A stretch of DNA of 64,000 bases, taken from contig CM055113.1 of NCBI GenBank assembly GCA_029204225.1, forward strand, positions 8,218,352 to 8,282,351, in the 5' to 3' direction. Positions within the stretch are counted from its first letter, which is position 1, and every line of letters begins with the position of its first letter. The stretch comes from Diphasiastrum complanatum (lineage: Eukaryota > Streptophyta > Lycopodiopsida > Lycopodiales > Lycopodiaceae). Shown one piece after another: positions 22,133 to 33,232 of this stretch. The notes under the pieces are model-generated. The model was not told where the DNA came from. It was given only the letters and a program-made list of their open reading frames with translations, and ran no database searches. Both the position numbers and the translations under genes were made by a program.

Positions 22133-22319
22133 CGAGAAAATGACAAACAAGTTGCTGACGATCGGATGCAGAGAAGGAAACCTCTACTAGGCCAAAATAA
22201 TCCGCAACTCTGATAGCATATTAAATGCATCAGAAAATGAAGATCAACTTTGGCATAGGAGATGTAGAGTGACACACCTCGAAAAGGATACAGATCCTTA
22301 TATCTGACAATAGAGGTAA

Positions 22320-22947
22320 ATACAAAAGCAAAGAATTCTCAAGATTCTGCGAAGAACAGGAGATTGAACACCAGTTCACTCCTGCATACACACCAAAATA
22401 CAACGGTGTAGCAAAAAGAAGAAATAGAACGCTAGTCGAAGGAGCCAGATGCATGATGGCACAAGCTCAGTTGCCAAGTCAATTTTGGGCTGAGGCAATA
22501 GTTGCAGCTGTACACCTGCAGAACAGATCAACAAGGACATTGCTGGATAACAAGACGCCGTACGAAATGTGGATAGGTAGAAATCCTGATCTATCATACA
22601 TACGTGTGTTTGAATGTGCAGCATATAAGCACATTCCAAAAAAAAAAAAAAGCAAGCTTGATGACAAATCAGAACAAACAATCATGGTCAGCTATTCGAA
22701 TGGAACACAAGTGTACAGGCTCTATGATCCAACCACGAAGAAGGTCGTTTCGAGCAGAGATGTGAAGTTTGATGAGTCCACATTCCCTGGACTGAAAGAC
22801 AAAAGAGACCATGAGATCTTCACACTGCTGCCTATTCAAGAGGGAGATCGAGGACAATCATCAAATCAGAATGCAGAGTCGCAGACTCCAGAGCAACATG
22901 AAGTAGAGGATCAACTCCACAAACAAGAAACATTCGAACAACGATGA
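22320..22947 (+). pseudogene. Copia H integrase
   Basis: Translation gives SKEFSRFCEEQEIEHQFTPA, then YNGVAKRRNRTLVEGARCMM and AEAIVAAVHLQNRSTRTLLD, then YEMWIGRNPDLSYIRVFECA and DPTTKKVVSSRDVKFDEST. The catalytic Asp-Asn region before SKEF reads DNRGKY instead of DNGGEY, and NGVAE reads NGVAK, so the third acidic residue is lost. A run of 12 A residues near 22640 encodes poly-Lys in HIPKKKKSKLDD. Confidence 0.82.
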
Positions 22948-23089
22948 AACGAACCTAGAAGGTCAAAGAGACAAAGAAGACCTGTAGACCGTTACCTTGA
23001 CAATCTTCAGTGGAGCGAAGATACACAGTTTGAATACTGCAGCTTCACTGAAGAGCCAGCAACATATCAAAAAGCTATCCAGAGTCTAG

Positions 23090-24620
23090 AGGGAGAATTT
23101 TGGAAGTAGACAATGTCAGAGGAGATCGAGTCAATGAGGCGAAACGAGGCGTGGACATTGGAGCCACTGCCAAAAAATAGGAAAATAGTCGACTACAAAT
23201 GGGTGTACAAGAAAAAGATGAAATCAGATGGCACCATTGGCCGCTACAAAGCAAGGCTTGTCACGAAGGGCTACACGTAGAGATATGGTGTTTGTCGATG
23301 GTCAAGATGACAAGCATACAACTACTCCATGCATACGCCACACAACACAATATGGAAATTCACTAGATTGATGTGAAAACAGCCTTTCTCCACGGAGATC
23401 TAGAGGAGAAAATGTTTATGAAACAGTCTGAAGGTTTTGAAGACCCCGACAATCGACAATATGTCTGTCGGTTGCAGAGATGCATCTATGGTCTAAAACA
23501 TGCATCACGAGCTTTGGTACAAGAAGCTCGATGGCCTTCTGAAGTCTCTAGACTTCAATCCTACACAACCAGACTGGAATGTCTACATTAAAAGAGTAGA
23601 AAAAGATTTTGTGATACTGACTATCTTCCTGAATGATTCCCTAATGATAGGAAATTTCTTGATGCTGATAAAAGACACGAAGAGTCAGATTTCTGAAAGC
23701 TATGAAATCATAGATCTTGGAGAAGCAACAAAATGCCTCGGACTAGAGATCATAAGAGATCGAACAAAGGGCAAAATGCACTTGAGTCAGTCAGAATACA
23801 CCAGAAAGGTGCTCAAGTAGTACCACATGATGGACTGCAAAGAAAAGGCCATGCCAATGATAGCTGGAGCCAAGCTCACGAAGCAAGATTGCCCAAAAAC
23901 GAAAGAGGAAGAACAAAAGATGGCAGGTATACTCTACCAAAACTTAACTGGTAGTCTGATGTACCTTACAATTTGTACCGGACCAGATCTAGCTTTCTCT
24001 GTTACGCCTTGAGCCAATTCTCTTCCAATCTTGGCCTGGCACATTGGAAAATGGGAAAACGAATTCTACAGTATCTGAAGGGTACCCAGAATATGGGATT
24101 AACCTACAGAGCTGAAATTAAAGAAAAAGGATTCGAGCTACACTACTACAGTGATGCAAGCTGGGCGAGCTGCAAAGATGACAACAAGTCCATTACTGGA
24201 GGATGTACAATAGCGTGCAAATCTGCAATCAGCTGGATATGCAAAAAGCAAACCTTGGTCGCTCAATCCTCTTGTGAAGTTGAATACATCACAGCTTCAA
24301 AGGTGGCGAATGAGGTAGTGTGGTTGCAGATGATGCTGGAGGCAATCGAGATACCACAAGAAGGGACAAGCACGATGATGATGGACTCTCAGAGTGCCAT
24401 CTATCTGTCCCAGGATCTTGTCTTCCATTCAAAGACAAAACACATACCTCTGAAGTACCATCACATTCGAGATTTGATCTTGAAAAGAGAGCTCCAGGTC
24501 CAGTATATAAAATCAGAAGAGTACATGATTGCGGATCTGCTCACGAAGCTGCTCGACAAGCCACTCTTTGCAAAGCAAAGAAAGGCAATTGGATTGAACG
24601 TGAAAAACTGCAAGGTTCAA
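23090..24620 (+). pseudogene. Copia H reverse transcriptase and RNase H
   Basis: The RT starts at MSEEIESMRRNEAWTLEPLP, preceded by a stop. It continues with VDYKWVYKKKMKSDGTIGRY and KTAFLHGDLEEKMFMKQSEG. A frameshift follows near 23510 (GLKHASRALVQE against WYKKLDGLL). The catalytic YVDD box reads TIFLNDSLMIG, so the first catalytic Asp is Asn. RNase H is open at 23973-24743: YYSDASWASCKDDNKSITGG, SSCEVEYITASKVANEVVWL and LVFHSKTKHIPLKYHHIRDL, ending IADLLTKLLDKPL. A short deletion lies near 23280-23300. It is inactive. Confidence 0.84.
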
Positions 24621-24627
24621 GAGGGAG

Positions 24628-25390
24628 TGTCAAAAATGGTGAACCCCTGCAACTTTGCTACAACACGAACACAAAGCGAAGGTCAAACGAGAACAATTCG
24701 TGAAAGTCAACGTGACTTGACTCGAAGGATGAACGATTTGTGAATCATTCATGAATTGTAAACATACATCCAGGACCACAAATCGCAAAGGGACGCAAAA
24801 CGAAAAGTTACAAAAGAAACGAAAAGAACAAAAGCAAATGAAGGAAACAAAACAAACGAAAGGGGAACCTTTTGCGCTGCTAGTTGGTAGCTCAACGGGC
24901 TTGGAGTCGTAGACTTCACGCCCAGGTGAAATGAGTGGCAACGACGGAGAGTAACTGATTAGTTGATTAGCGTTAACTAGTCTTGTGATTTATGTGTTTA
25001 GCCATCTTGTAAACTCCACACTGTGGAGATATAAACTATAAAGAAAAATACTAGAAACTAAAGAGCTGTGCATGAAAGTCTGCCAACGAGTAGAACACAA
25101 CAAAAGAGCAGAGTGTCATTCCGCCAACGAGCGAGACACTAACGATTTTGTTCTAAAATTAAACTAATAATATAGTCGCTCTATTTTTGTGCATCTCCTT
25201 GTCTTGTGTTGTTTGTCTTTATTGCTAGAATGAAATGTGTTCTGTGATGTGCAGTTGCATGTCTAGGTTCCTGTAAAGCTTCCGGGCAAAAGAAAATTCA
25301 AAAACACAAAATCGTTCGCGAATACGAAAACAAAAACAAAAAAGAAACAGTTTCACTTTCGTGACACTGAATGTTTTTGCTTCTGCAACA
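24628..25390 (+). repeat. 3' LTR of element H
   Basis: It starts TGTCAAAAATGG right after the polypurine tract and ends TTCTGCAACA at 25390. A TATA-like stretch (GATATAAACTATAAAG) lies near 25027-25042. Only the last 20 bases or so of the matching 5' LTR survive, at 16511-16532. Confidence 0.8.
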
Positions 25391-25600
25391 CCAAGTTCCT
25401 TGACACCATTGTAGACAAGTGGGTATTTTGTTGGAAGCCATCAAGTGTAAAGAATTAGTAGTTGCATGTGCGTACCTCACAAAGTATACACACAAAAGAA
25501 GGACACATCTAATGAGGATTCCTCTGCAAATATTTGCCATGCTGGGTGAATCATACGAGGGCCAACCAAACATGTAAAATTGGTTCGACATCATTTCTAG
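25391..25600. other. Short unassigned stretch between copia H and a gypsy fragment
   Basis: I see no gene here. The sequence right after the LTR (CCAAGTTCC) could not be compared with a left flank, because the 5' LTR of H is truncated. Confidence 0.35.
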
Positions 25601-26760
25601 AAGTTTAATAAGTGCACTAAAGAAAAGAGCCTCGGTAATATCTTTGGGCTACATATTTAGTATTGCATCTGATAGATTGCATCCAATGGTGTTGCATCCG
25701 ACAGTGCATCTGAACTAATTCCTATCCGATCTCCTTTTTCTAAGAGAACCTTTAAGGCTGTCTAGAGATAGGTTGACTTTCTAGAACTAACTCTATTATG
25801 TGGTCTACTGACTTAGATGGTGGTAAACCACGAGGTAATTTTGATGGAAAAACATTTTTAAATTCACTTATGATCTGATTTTTTATTGCTTGTTCGTGAT
25901 CTAAACTTACCGAGTTAAGAATTGAAGAGAATTCACAACTATTTAGATACACATCAAAAACATCCAAAATCAGAATAGCAAATACTAAAAAAACCTCATA
26001 TTGTGAATAATCAAATGCTTCCATTATATGAACCATAGAAATTCCATCCGAAGGATGTACAAAATTACTGCCAAATAAAGTACTACCTTATCGCCCTCCT
26101 TGAAAGTAAGAACATGTTTCTCAAAATCAATAATTAGAGAAAGCGATTTGCTAAATATCATTCATATCCAAAAATTAAATCAGTGTGGTCCAGGTCTAAA
26201 ATATGAAACTTAACTAATTCTCTATATCCTTGTACCAAAACTGAGAAATTCGGCACTTTCAAGTCCCAAGTCTCCAACTCTGCTCCTGAAACTAGATAAA
26301 CTCTTTATCTATGATTACTTCTTGATCTTTAATTGTGCATGTTAAACAAAATAGTTCAGTAGGCAAAACATAAGTAGTACTAAAAGAGATGCACATTCAC
26401 AATCAAGTAGGTTATTTCCAACATTTTACCTTTATCTCCAGGGATTTTTATCATCTGTACCGCAGGTTTCTTTCTCTTCGGACAAAATTTTATCATATGT
26501 CCAGGCTTATTACTAGTGAAATAGAGATTTTCTTTCTTAGCCTTCATCTGTGATATAGTTTTTTTCATCTTTTTCTTCTTCGATTTTTGGGGGTCCGATG
26601 CCATTTGATCCAATTTGTCAAAATATTTAGTTGCTCGATCTAGATCGCGCTTCTTTCTCTGCTTGGATTTCAAAGTGGTTGGAATTTGTTGAAATTGCTT
26701 CCTGTATGCCGTCGTATGCTTTTGCTATCTGAAAAGCATCCTCAAGGATTTGAAGCAATC
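25601..26760 (-). pseudogene. Ty3/gypsy Gag end, protease and RT start (minus strand)
   Basis: From right to left, 26380-26673 is a Lys-rich Gag end with a damaged CCHC knuckle (LYFTSNKPGHMIKFCP, where the first Cys pair is lost). About 26050-26320 codes for a protease end (DLKVPNFSVLVQGYRE, HILDLDHTDLIFGYE). 25752-26036 has the start of RT (FKNVFPSKLPRGLPPSKSVD, HIIELVLESQPISRQPYR). This order is diagnostic of Ty3/gypsy. Several stops are present, and homology ends near 25620, so RT catalytic motifs are absent. Confidence 0.78.
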
Positions 26761-26930
26761 TCTAGAAGCTTCACCCTCGAGCCAAGGAATAGGAAGGAAG
26801 AGTAGAGTGAGAGTACCTGGCAATGAAACACCAATTGAATGATAGAGTAGTGTAGTGGGTTTCTTTCTTTGCCTAACCTCAAACCAAGATCTAGTCAATC
26901 TAGCATCAAGAGACGAAGTTAGCTGTCACG

Positions 26931-27612
26931 CGTAGGTTCGTTCCCATGACAACGATAGTATAATTCAGATTTCAGCATGAATGGAAGATCCACATCTAAC
27001 TCTAACATCCATTAACCCTAAACATCAACACTTCATCCATTAACACTACGATCCATTAACACTACGCATCCACAACAAAGATAGCTTACCCTTTCTCTCT
27101 CTCCCTTTCTCTCTCATAAAAAGTATAATAACATACAAACCCAATAACAATCAGATCCAACAATTAGCAAAAACCAAAGAAAGCATGAGAGATGGAGGAA
27201 AAGTGATAGAGAGCAAGGACATTCATCAATCCATTTCTGAAGAGAACAATCTGCGTTATTGAAATGAGGAAATGAACATCTGTAGGAACTCAAGTTGGTC
27301 CCTTTTTATAATAGAGAGGAGGACCCTGGCCTCTGAATCCTATTGGTCCATTTCTGCCTCCCTAATTATTCAAATTTAAAAAAGAGTGGGAACCATTCAA
27401 ATTGGAGGGAAACCCAACTTTATTCACTAACTTGACATTTAGGCCTTGCGACATTAAAAGACCCGCAAAAAGGCCTAAAGTCCTTTTATTGACTTGTAAC
27501 TAATCAAATCTCTATGTGATCATCGGGTTGGACTTACACACGTAGGGTGCCAAATCCCTCTCACTTATTAATTAGAGTTAGGGTTGTCTTGGGATCCACA
27601 AACCCTCCAACA
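26931..27612 (-). repeat. Probable gypsy LTR (minus strand)
   Basis: The plus strand begins TGTCACGCGTAGG and ends CCCTCCAACA. It is followed at 27613 by a pyrimidine-rich stretch (TATCCCCCACC) that is a good polypurine tract on the minus strand. A TATA box TATAAAAAGG is on the minus strand at about 27301-27310. A small tandem repeat (CATCCATTAACACTAC) lies at 27000-27065. No partner LTR was found, so the left limit is tentative. Confidence 0.45.
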
Positions 27613-29949
27613 GTATCCCCCACCAAAACTGGTGGCGGTCCAACGACACTTGCGAGATGCAGTTATTGGGGACTTCTATTAGCTTAGCGCTGAATCTTTA
27701 TTAAATGGTACTCCACCTTCTCCATAAAGTCGAGGCGGGTAGTATTAAAATCCAAATTATGGGGTAGAAAACAACGATGGGTCCTACAATCCACTTTGAG
27801 GTCGTCCAAGATGTGAAGCGAGATTCTCGGGAGCCTCCCATCATTGTTGCACGAAAATATAAATGAGCAATCGGCAACTGATCTTTGATATTCTCTGAGG
27901 CCATCGGCTTATTTGGATTGAATGCCACCACTTATTTGTCGGCCTCTATCTCGGAGATCTTGAATTTAAGGACCTATCCACCATGCGAGGACTCATGCAG
28001 ATGCTGCTTTAAGAAATTCTAGATCTGGTCCTCGATGCTGATGGGCCTTCTGAATAGTGATGTGGTCCTTGATGACGATGGACCCGATTGCACTACCGGT
28101 AAAATTGGTGATTGTTTTGGTATTTCTGGAGCTCCCCCCTGGTCCATGCCCGAATCCAGCCCTGTATCCAGGGAATTGGAGTTCAAAGGGCGCAGGGCTC
28201 TGGGGCATTTCAAAAATTTTGGCGGCCCCAAGGGGGTCGGAATCAACAAATATATCCATGAAATACTGTGTGTTTGGTGAAATAGCTTCGGTGTGTGGGG
28301 GTGAGGCAGCCTGGTGTTGTAAAGCTACCTTTACAAGCTTTACTTCTGGCACCATTGGCGCCAGCTATGTCCCCAGCGCCAGTAGCGCCCCTGCTGCTCC
28401 CGGCGGCAACGGCGTCGGCGCCGCTCCCGGCGCCACTGTGACCAGAATCCAGCCGGCGCCAAGTTCCTATGGCTGAAAATCTTTGATCGGTTCTAGCGGA
28501 GTCCAGAGAGCTCAGATCGATGTGCAATCACCTCACACGATCTAGGCATGATTAAAGGAAGCTTGGGGATCAATAAAATCTAGAGAGATAAAATGACTTT
28601 CTAGAAAGAGAAAATTCTAGAGAGAGAAAAACGTGCTTTACCAGCCTGGGTAGAGTGCTTGGTATGAGGGGAGTTGCCGAATCACACCAATACTATAGGG
28701 GAGTGCGGGTTGCGACTCAGGGCGAGCTCCAACCAAGTCTCAGCCTCCCTTGCTGGAATGTTGTCATGGCTCTCGCCTTGGCATGCTAGCGCCCCGGAGA
28801 CTAGGGTCGGTCACACACTTGAAATGTAACCTTCTCAGATTTATCAATAAAGTGGGATTTTCCTCAAACTGACTCGAATTACCTTATGGGTTTCAGTGTT
28901 TGGTAAAAGCGCCAGTTGTAAGGCCGCTTCCAAATTTTTTTAAGTTGGCACATAGCTGAGGGTCGTATCCCGGGACGCCAGCGGTATGCCGTCGGGACCA
29001 TTCGGTCCGTGGCGCCAGCGGTATGCTGTCGGGACCATTTGGTCCAGGAACTGCTTGTTTTCATATCTGTCGCGGCTTGTGGTTCTGAGTGTTCCTTGCA
29101 TGAACGTGAATGGGTTAAGCTCTTGGGGAACGGGCTCTAACATGTCGGCTGAGTTGGATGGCTTGCTTGGGTGGACGTTACCTGTTTATGGCTATCCAGT
29201 CTGGCATGGCGCCAGGTTGGCTTCCAGCGCTCGTGACGAAGCTTTCAGTTGGTTAAGTCTGATGTAAGTCAGACCGCTTGCTTAAAATGGATGTTACTCG
29301 TTTGTAACGAAGCTTCGAGTTGGTTAAGTTTGATGTATGTCGGGCGGCTTGCTTGGAGGGAAGTCACCCACATCGGGACCCCCGATCTGGCATGGCGCCA
29401 GGTTGGATCTCAATGTTGGTTTTCGGAACTTCAAGTTGGTTAAGTCTGATCGTTGTTGGCGAGTTGGCTGCTTGTATGTCAAGTGGGTTTGGATGGCAAG
29501 AGTTGAAGGCTGGGAAGCTAAGTCGTGGTTCTCGGCTCCCTTTGGGATGCCTGCGCTACACCTGGGCAGCTGCGATGGGAATGGTAGTCCCAATGGTCAC
29601 ATATTGTCCTTGAGTGGAAGCAGAGGCGAGGGAAGCATCAGAGGCGGGCAGAATAGAAAGTTCAGTGTGAGTAGTAGCAGGGGGCGGAAGCGCAGCTGAC
29701 GTTGAATGCCTAGTACGACGTCGTGACGCGGAAGGCGAGTTAGGAATGATGATCTCGTTGCGTGGAAGACGTCGACTATGTGAACTTGAGGCCTGGTGGG
29801 ACGACTCGACCGATGCTTCTTCTTAGACCGAAAGCACAGAATCCAGGTGGAAGCCATGGATTTTGTTTTCCAGGTGAGAGGCGGCTAGAAGAGACAACAA
29901 AGAGCCAGCAGCAAACTGCTGCTTAGTATTGCTCTTAATAGCTCATTTG
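27613..29949 (-). other. Degenerate, partly GC-rich region, possibly internal to a gypsy element
   Basis: A minus-strand open frame of 120 codons (27993-28355) and a Gly/Ala-rich frame (28243-28527) lie here, but neither has a motif I recognise. At 28340-28450 the sequence is very GC-rich with repeated GGCGCC. At 28970-29050 a unit with GGTATGCNGTCGGGACCATT is doubled. At 29130-29500 a unit with AGTTGGTTAAGT and TGGCATGGCGCCAGGTTGG repeats. Its position between a probable 3' LTR (left) and a gypsy integrase end (31272-31620) suggests element DNA. Confidence 0.4.
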
Positions 29950-30535
29950 AGCTCACCAGAAATAGTCTTGAACTAGCTATATGGTTCAAGAGGGGATTTG
30001 GCTAGCTTGGTATAGGACTCCACTATCCGATGGAGGATTTGAGAAGTGATGCGGTCTTTCCTGAGGTTGCCAACCATCAGGAAGTTGTTCAGTAGCTGGG
30101 CAACAGCGTGGATGGAAAGCTCAGTGATGGCATCAAGGAGGTATCCGTCGTTGGTCCAGTGCAAATCATTGGTGAGGTCGATGTAAGGCTTTATGGCCTG
30201 TTTGGCCTATTTATGATTGGCTGAGGCCTGTGTTCCAGATGCTATTCCTATGGCAACAAGGGCGACCTCAATGATGCGCACCTTGTGTGTTGCTCCCTGA
30301 AAGGTGATATAAAATTTGGATTTCGCTTCCTTCGATGTACTAAAGGCAAGGGTGATGAAATCCATGTTAATTCTCCTAGAAAAGGCTCTCTCATTTATAC
30401 CCATTGTGGTAAGCAGAGGCTCCGCAAGGGCTGAGTGACCATGCTTGTGCTAGGAAGTATTATGATGTCCGTTGTAGATGGGACATCAGGATGGATAGTA
30501 TAACGTGGAGATTGGGAAGTATCTGTAGAAGACAT
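29950..30535 (-). pseudogene. Decayed reading frame of unknown function
   Basis: I do not recognise it. On the minus strand a frame starts MSSTDTSQSPRYTIHPDVPS at 30535. After a frameshift near 30404 it continues MGINERAFSRRINMDFITLA and GATHKVRIIEVALVAIGIAS. After one stop near 30207 it goes on as LHWTNDGYLLDAITELSIHA and LRKDRITSQILHRIVESYTK. The composition looks like real protein for about 190 codons. It may be an extra open frame of a gypsy element (some plant gypsy lineages carry one), because gypsy integrase sequence lies upstream. That is inference. Confidence 0.4.
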
Positions 30536-31271
30536 GATGATCAGAAATGAAATTTAAGATGCGCGAAAGTATATCAGAAAGCAGTTCAGGAAGTTTGGAA
30601 GGCTTTGGTCATGAGAAAAATTTGCAAGAGCTTCGCTAGCACAAGTGAGGAATGAATTGAATTTGGCCAACTTATAGGTGAATTTGGTGGGTCCATTACA
30701 CTGAATACTAGTTTGGCTGATTAGTTTTAAACCAAAATTTGCAGGCATGTACATTACTGTGAAAATAGGCTATAAAAATCTCGGCAAAGGTTTCTGGGGA
30801 TCTGAACCTATCAGGCAAACGTTTTTCAGGGCTGGCGAAGAATGAACCTTCGCCCAAGAGGGTCCTTCACCCAGGTACTGTCATAAATGCATTTTTCCAA
30901 AATCTGAACCTATGGCCAACCTAATTTTGACATTTTAAGACCATCTAGCATGTTGGCGAAGGTTCATAACGAGAGTAAGGTGCTCAGCGCAGGTTCCCAA
31001 AATGGCATATTGCTGACCACTCGCCTAGCTCAAAAAACGGACTTTTACTGGAAAAGAACCTTTGCCCACCTCAAGTTAGATAAATCTGGAGTGGATGCAT
31101 AGACTGAGAGCTCAGCGAAGGTGTCTAATACGATTTAGGCCAAATCTGACCAAAACAGTGATTTTTTAAGTCATTTTTCATCAAAAATATTGTTCTTCCT
31201 TTTTCCTATGCTGATGACTTTTCTGACTTTTGCTCGTCAGTCTTTTCTCATTTTCTTCTTGATTGTCTTTT
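30536..31271. other. Unassigned sequence with CTTCGCC-type motifs
   Basis: No gene was found. Short motifs such as AACCTTCGCCC, GGCGAAGGTTC and AGCGAAGGT recur on both strands between 30840 and 31120. It probably belongs to the same decayed element. Confidence 0.35.
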
Positions 31272-31620
31272 TCACAAAAAATCCAAACAATCAAATATTG
31301 AAACAACAAATTGAAAAACAAATAAAATAAAAAATCCTTGAGATTGGGCTTGTTGATCTGGCGGAGCAAGCGGCCAAAACTTGCGTAATCGGCTGCCATT
31401 CATCGGAGTATCAAATCGTTTTCCATCCCAGTGCTCAAGAATTACTGCGCCATAGTTCAGGATTTCCTTAACTTTATACGGGCCTTCACTGGTAAACTTC
31501 AATTTTCCCTTGATCAGCTTGGTTTTGTACATCAATGCAAGATCTCCTACTTTCATATCCTTTTTGTGCAATCGACGATCGTGCCATGCCTTTTGGCGGG
31601 CTTTCTCTAACCATTATGTT
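31272..31620 (-). pseudogene. Ty3/gypsy integrase C-terminal domain
   Basis: The minus strand reads ARQKAWHDRRL, then MKVGDLALMYKTKLIKGKLK and FTSEGPYKVKEILNYGAVIL, ending with NGSRLRKFWP. This is the GPY-type C-terminal module of gypsy integrases with the GPYKV motif intact. The integrase core is absent on the right, where sequence after 31620 is unrelated. It is open for about 99 codons and then runs on without motif. Confidence 0.8.
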
Positions 31621-31990
31621 CATGTTAATACCTTAGTTGTTTGAGACGGCCCTTCAACACACCCTCTGAAGACTCATGCTATCATCTTGGTTGCCTGCTC
31701 TCATCTCTCTGGTGACAGATTCCTTCTGTCTCCTCGTAAATACCTGCACATTTTTTTTTCAGTTCATTTGAAAGTTGTCTTAAATGGCATAATTTTATAT
31801 TTTTGGCAATAAGTACCTTACACATTTGTAAGGTACACTTACTATTTTTAGAAATATTAAGAACCACCTTACAAAAATGTAATGTATAGTTTCTATTTCT
31901 AAAAAGTCACATATATCCAAAATTACTATTTTCGAAAAGTTGACTTTGTAAAAATAGAAAAAAAAAGTTTAAAAAAAAATGTGCAGTTGA
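31621..31990. other. AT-rich stretch with CCTTAC-type repeats
   Basis: There is no gene. Short inverted and direct copies of ACCTTACA and TGTAAGGTA occur at 31810-31880, and again near 32195. Confidence 0.35.
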
Positions 31991-31992
31991 TT

Positions 31993-32111
31993 TACACAAG
32001 GGAAGGCGGGCGGGGCGCCTTCCGGGTTTGGAGGCGCCCTCGAGCTGCCACCCTCGGGGGCCTCAAAACCCGGAAGGCCCCCGCCCTGGGGCCTTCCCCC
32101 TTACGTAAAGC
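31993..32111. repeat. GC-rich fold-back hairpin, copy 1
   Basis: The left arm (from AAGGGAAGGCGGGCGGGG to GGGTTTGGAGGC) is largely complementary to the right arm (GCCTCAAAACCCGGAAGG to GGGGCCTTCCCCCTTA). It forms an imperfect palindrome of about 115 bp. It sits in AT-rich DNA. Its right edge ACGTAAAGC (32103-32111) reappears inverted as GCTTTACGT at 33109-33117, the left edge of copy 2. Confidence 0.75.
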
Positions 32112-32544
32112 ACTTTAAAACAATTTGCTTTTTATTTTGAGTAACCTTAATTGGAAGAATATTACAACTGTAGCAACTTCATAGATCAGAGGAACCTTAC
32201 AGAGTGTAAGGTTTCTCTTAAAAAATTGATCTACTTAGAGGTAAAAAATCACATGTTTTTACGAACGGTATTTTTTTTCACTTATTGTAACCAAAAACAA
32301 TTTCAATCTATTCTACTACTAGAAAGCCAGTTTTAGGCCATCTTTGCGTGTGGCTACCATCCTTCGCTACCTGGCTGCCTACGTACCTTCCAAAGTCCAT
32401 AATTTGCATTTGGGCTGATAGTGGACAGCTGGCACATTTTCATTGGCTCTGAACACAGACGTTCAGAGCCATAGTAATACAAACTGTCAACAAAAGGGCA
32501 GTTGAAGGGCCCAAATGGCAAATTATGCCTGTTAGCAGGCATGG

Positions 32545-32665
32545 GCAGGCCTGCTACCCTGTAGCAGGCAGCCTTCAACGCACCTCGCCGCAGGGCGGCT
32601 CGGTGCGTGAAGGCCACCTGCTACACACGGTAGCGGGCATGCTCACGCCCGCTACCTAGTCCATT
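32545..32665. repeat. GC-rich hairpin cluster
   Basis: Bases 32561-32584 (GTAGCAGGCAGCCTTCAACG...) pair with 32602-32624 with two mismatches and a bulge. Shorter palindromes flank it: TGCCTGTTAGCAGGCA before and AGCGGGCATGCTCACGCCCG after. A TACTACTAGAAAGCC sequence near 32319 resembles a mutated CACTA transposon terminus, so this may be transposon subterminal DNA. Confidence 0.6.
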
Positions 32666-33105
32666 TTGCAGTCCATCACACCCTGCTCTACAGTTTTCCA
32701 GGCACTGTGAACTGAAGAAAAACCCGTCGTAAGAAAGGATCAAGTTAAGGATTTTGCCTCATAAGAAGGATGAAGCATTTCCAGTAGGGAATGGCGTTGT
32801 CTGATGGATGATAGACCATCCACGCATCCACCTTGCTTACGACAAATCGACCTCACTAAAAAATTCCTACACGATCCGGATTGAAGCTTGTTCAGCAGAG
32901 CAAAAACAGGTTTGTGATCCTGTTGTTTGAGGTTGTGTACACAACTGCTACCGATATGTCATAGCGCCCATTCAGGCAGCTTCTTCTAAGAAGCAGAGCT
33001 GTTGTTCTAATCGCTACTGAAGCCTGACCTCCATCTCTACTAAAGTCTGACCTCCATCTGTACTGAGATAAAAAAAAAGGGCCAGGAAGAGGTAAATTTT
33101 TTTCA

Positions 33106-33232
33106 CGTGCTTTACGTCGGGGAAGGCCATCGGGCCATCCCCGTTTCAAGGCTTTGGGCCCTCGGGCTCACGCCTCAGTACCAAGGCCTTAAAACTGGGA
33201 AGGCCCTTGGGCGGGGGCCTTCCCCTATACAT
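33106..33232. repeat. GC-rich fold-back hairpin, copy 2
   Basis: The left arm, from GCTTTACGTCGGGGAAGGCC, pairs imperfectly with the right arm, which ends GGGCGGGGGCCTTCCCC. Sequence words (GGAAGGCC, AAAACNGGGAAGGCCC, GGGGGCCTTCCCC) are shared with copy 1, so both belong to one repeat family with a spacing of about 1.1 kb. Confidence 0.72.

Larger units (their letters stand above)
22133..25390 (+). mobile_element. 3' part of copia element H (integrase to 3' LTR)
   Basis: It carries a decayed GAG-pre-integrase (LWHRR-type), integrase, RT, RNase H, a polypurine tract (CAAGAGGGAG) and a 763-bp 3' LTR. The LTR end GCTTCTGCAACA matches the LTR tip before the primer-binding site at 16533, which ties the two halves of H together. 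The middle of Gag and the protease are lost at the element C junction. Many stops are present. Confidence 0.82.

Noticed and set aside
16793-22137. Target duplication for element C
   Set aside because: Left flank TTACT and right flank CGAGA do not match.
24620-25400. Target duplication for element H
   Set aside because: The 5' LTR is truncated at 16511, so no left flank exists to compare with CCAAG after 25390.
26931-26960. tRNA-like GGTTCGTTCCC sequence
   Set aside because: It resembles a T-arm, but no acceptor stem, D-arm or anticodon arm can be folded around it.
27993-28527. 120-codon and 94-codon minus frames as a host gene
   Set aside because: No motif, overlapping frames, GC-rich repeat context, and no splice-consistent continuation was seen.
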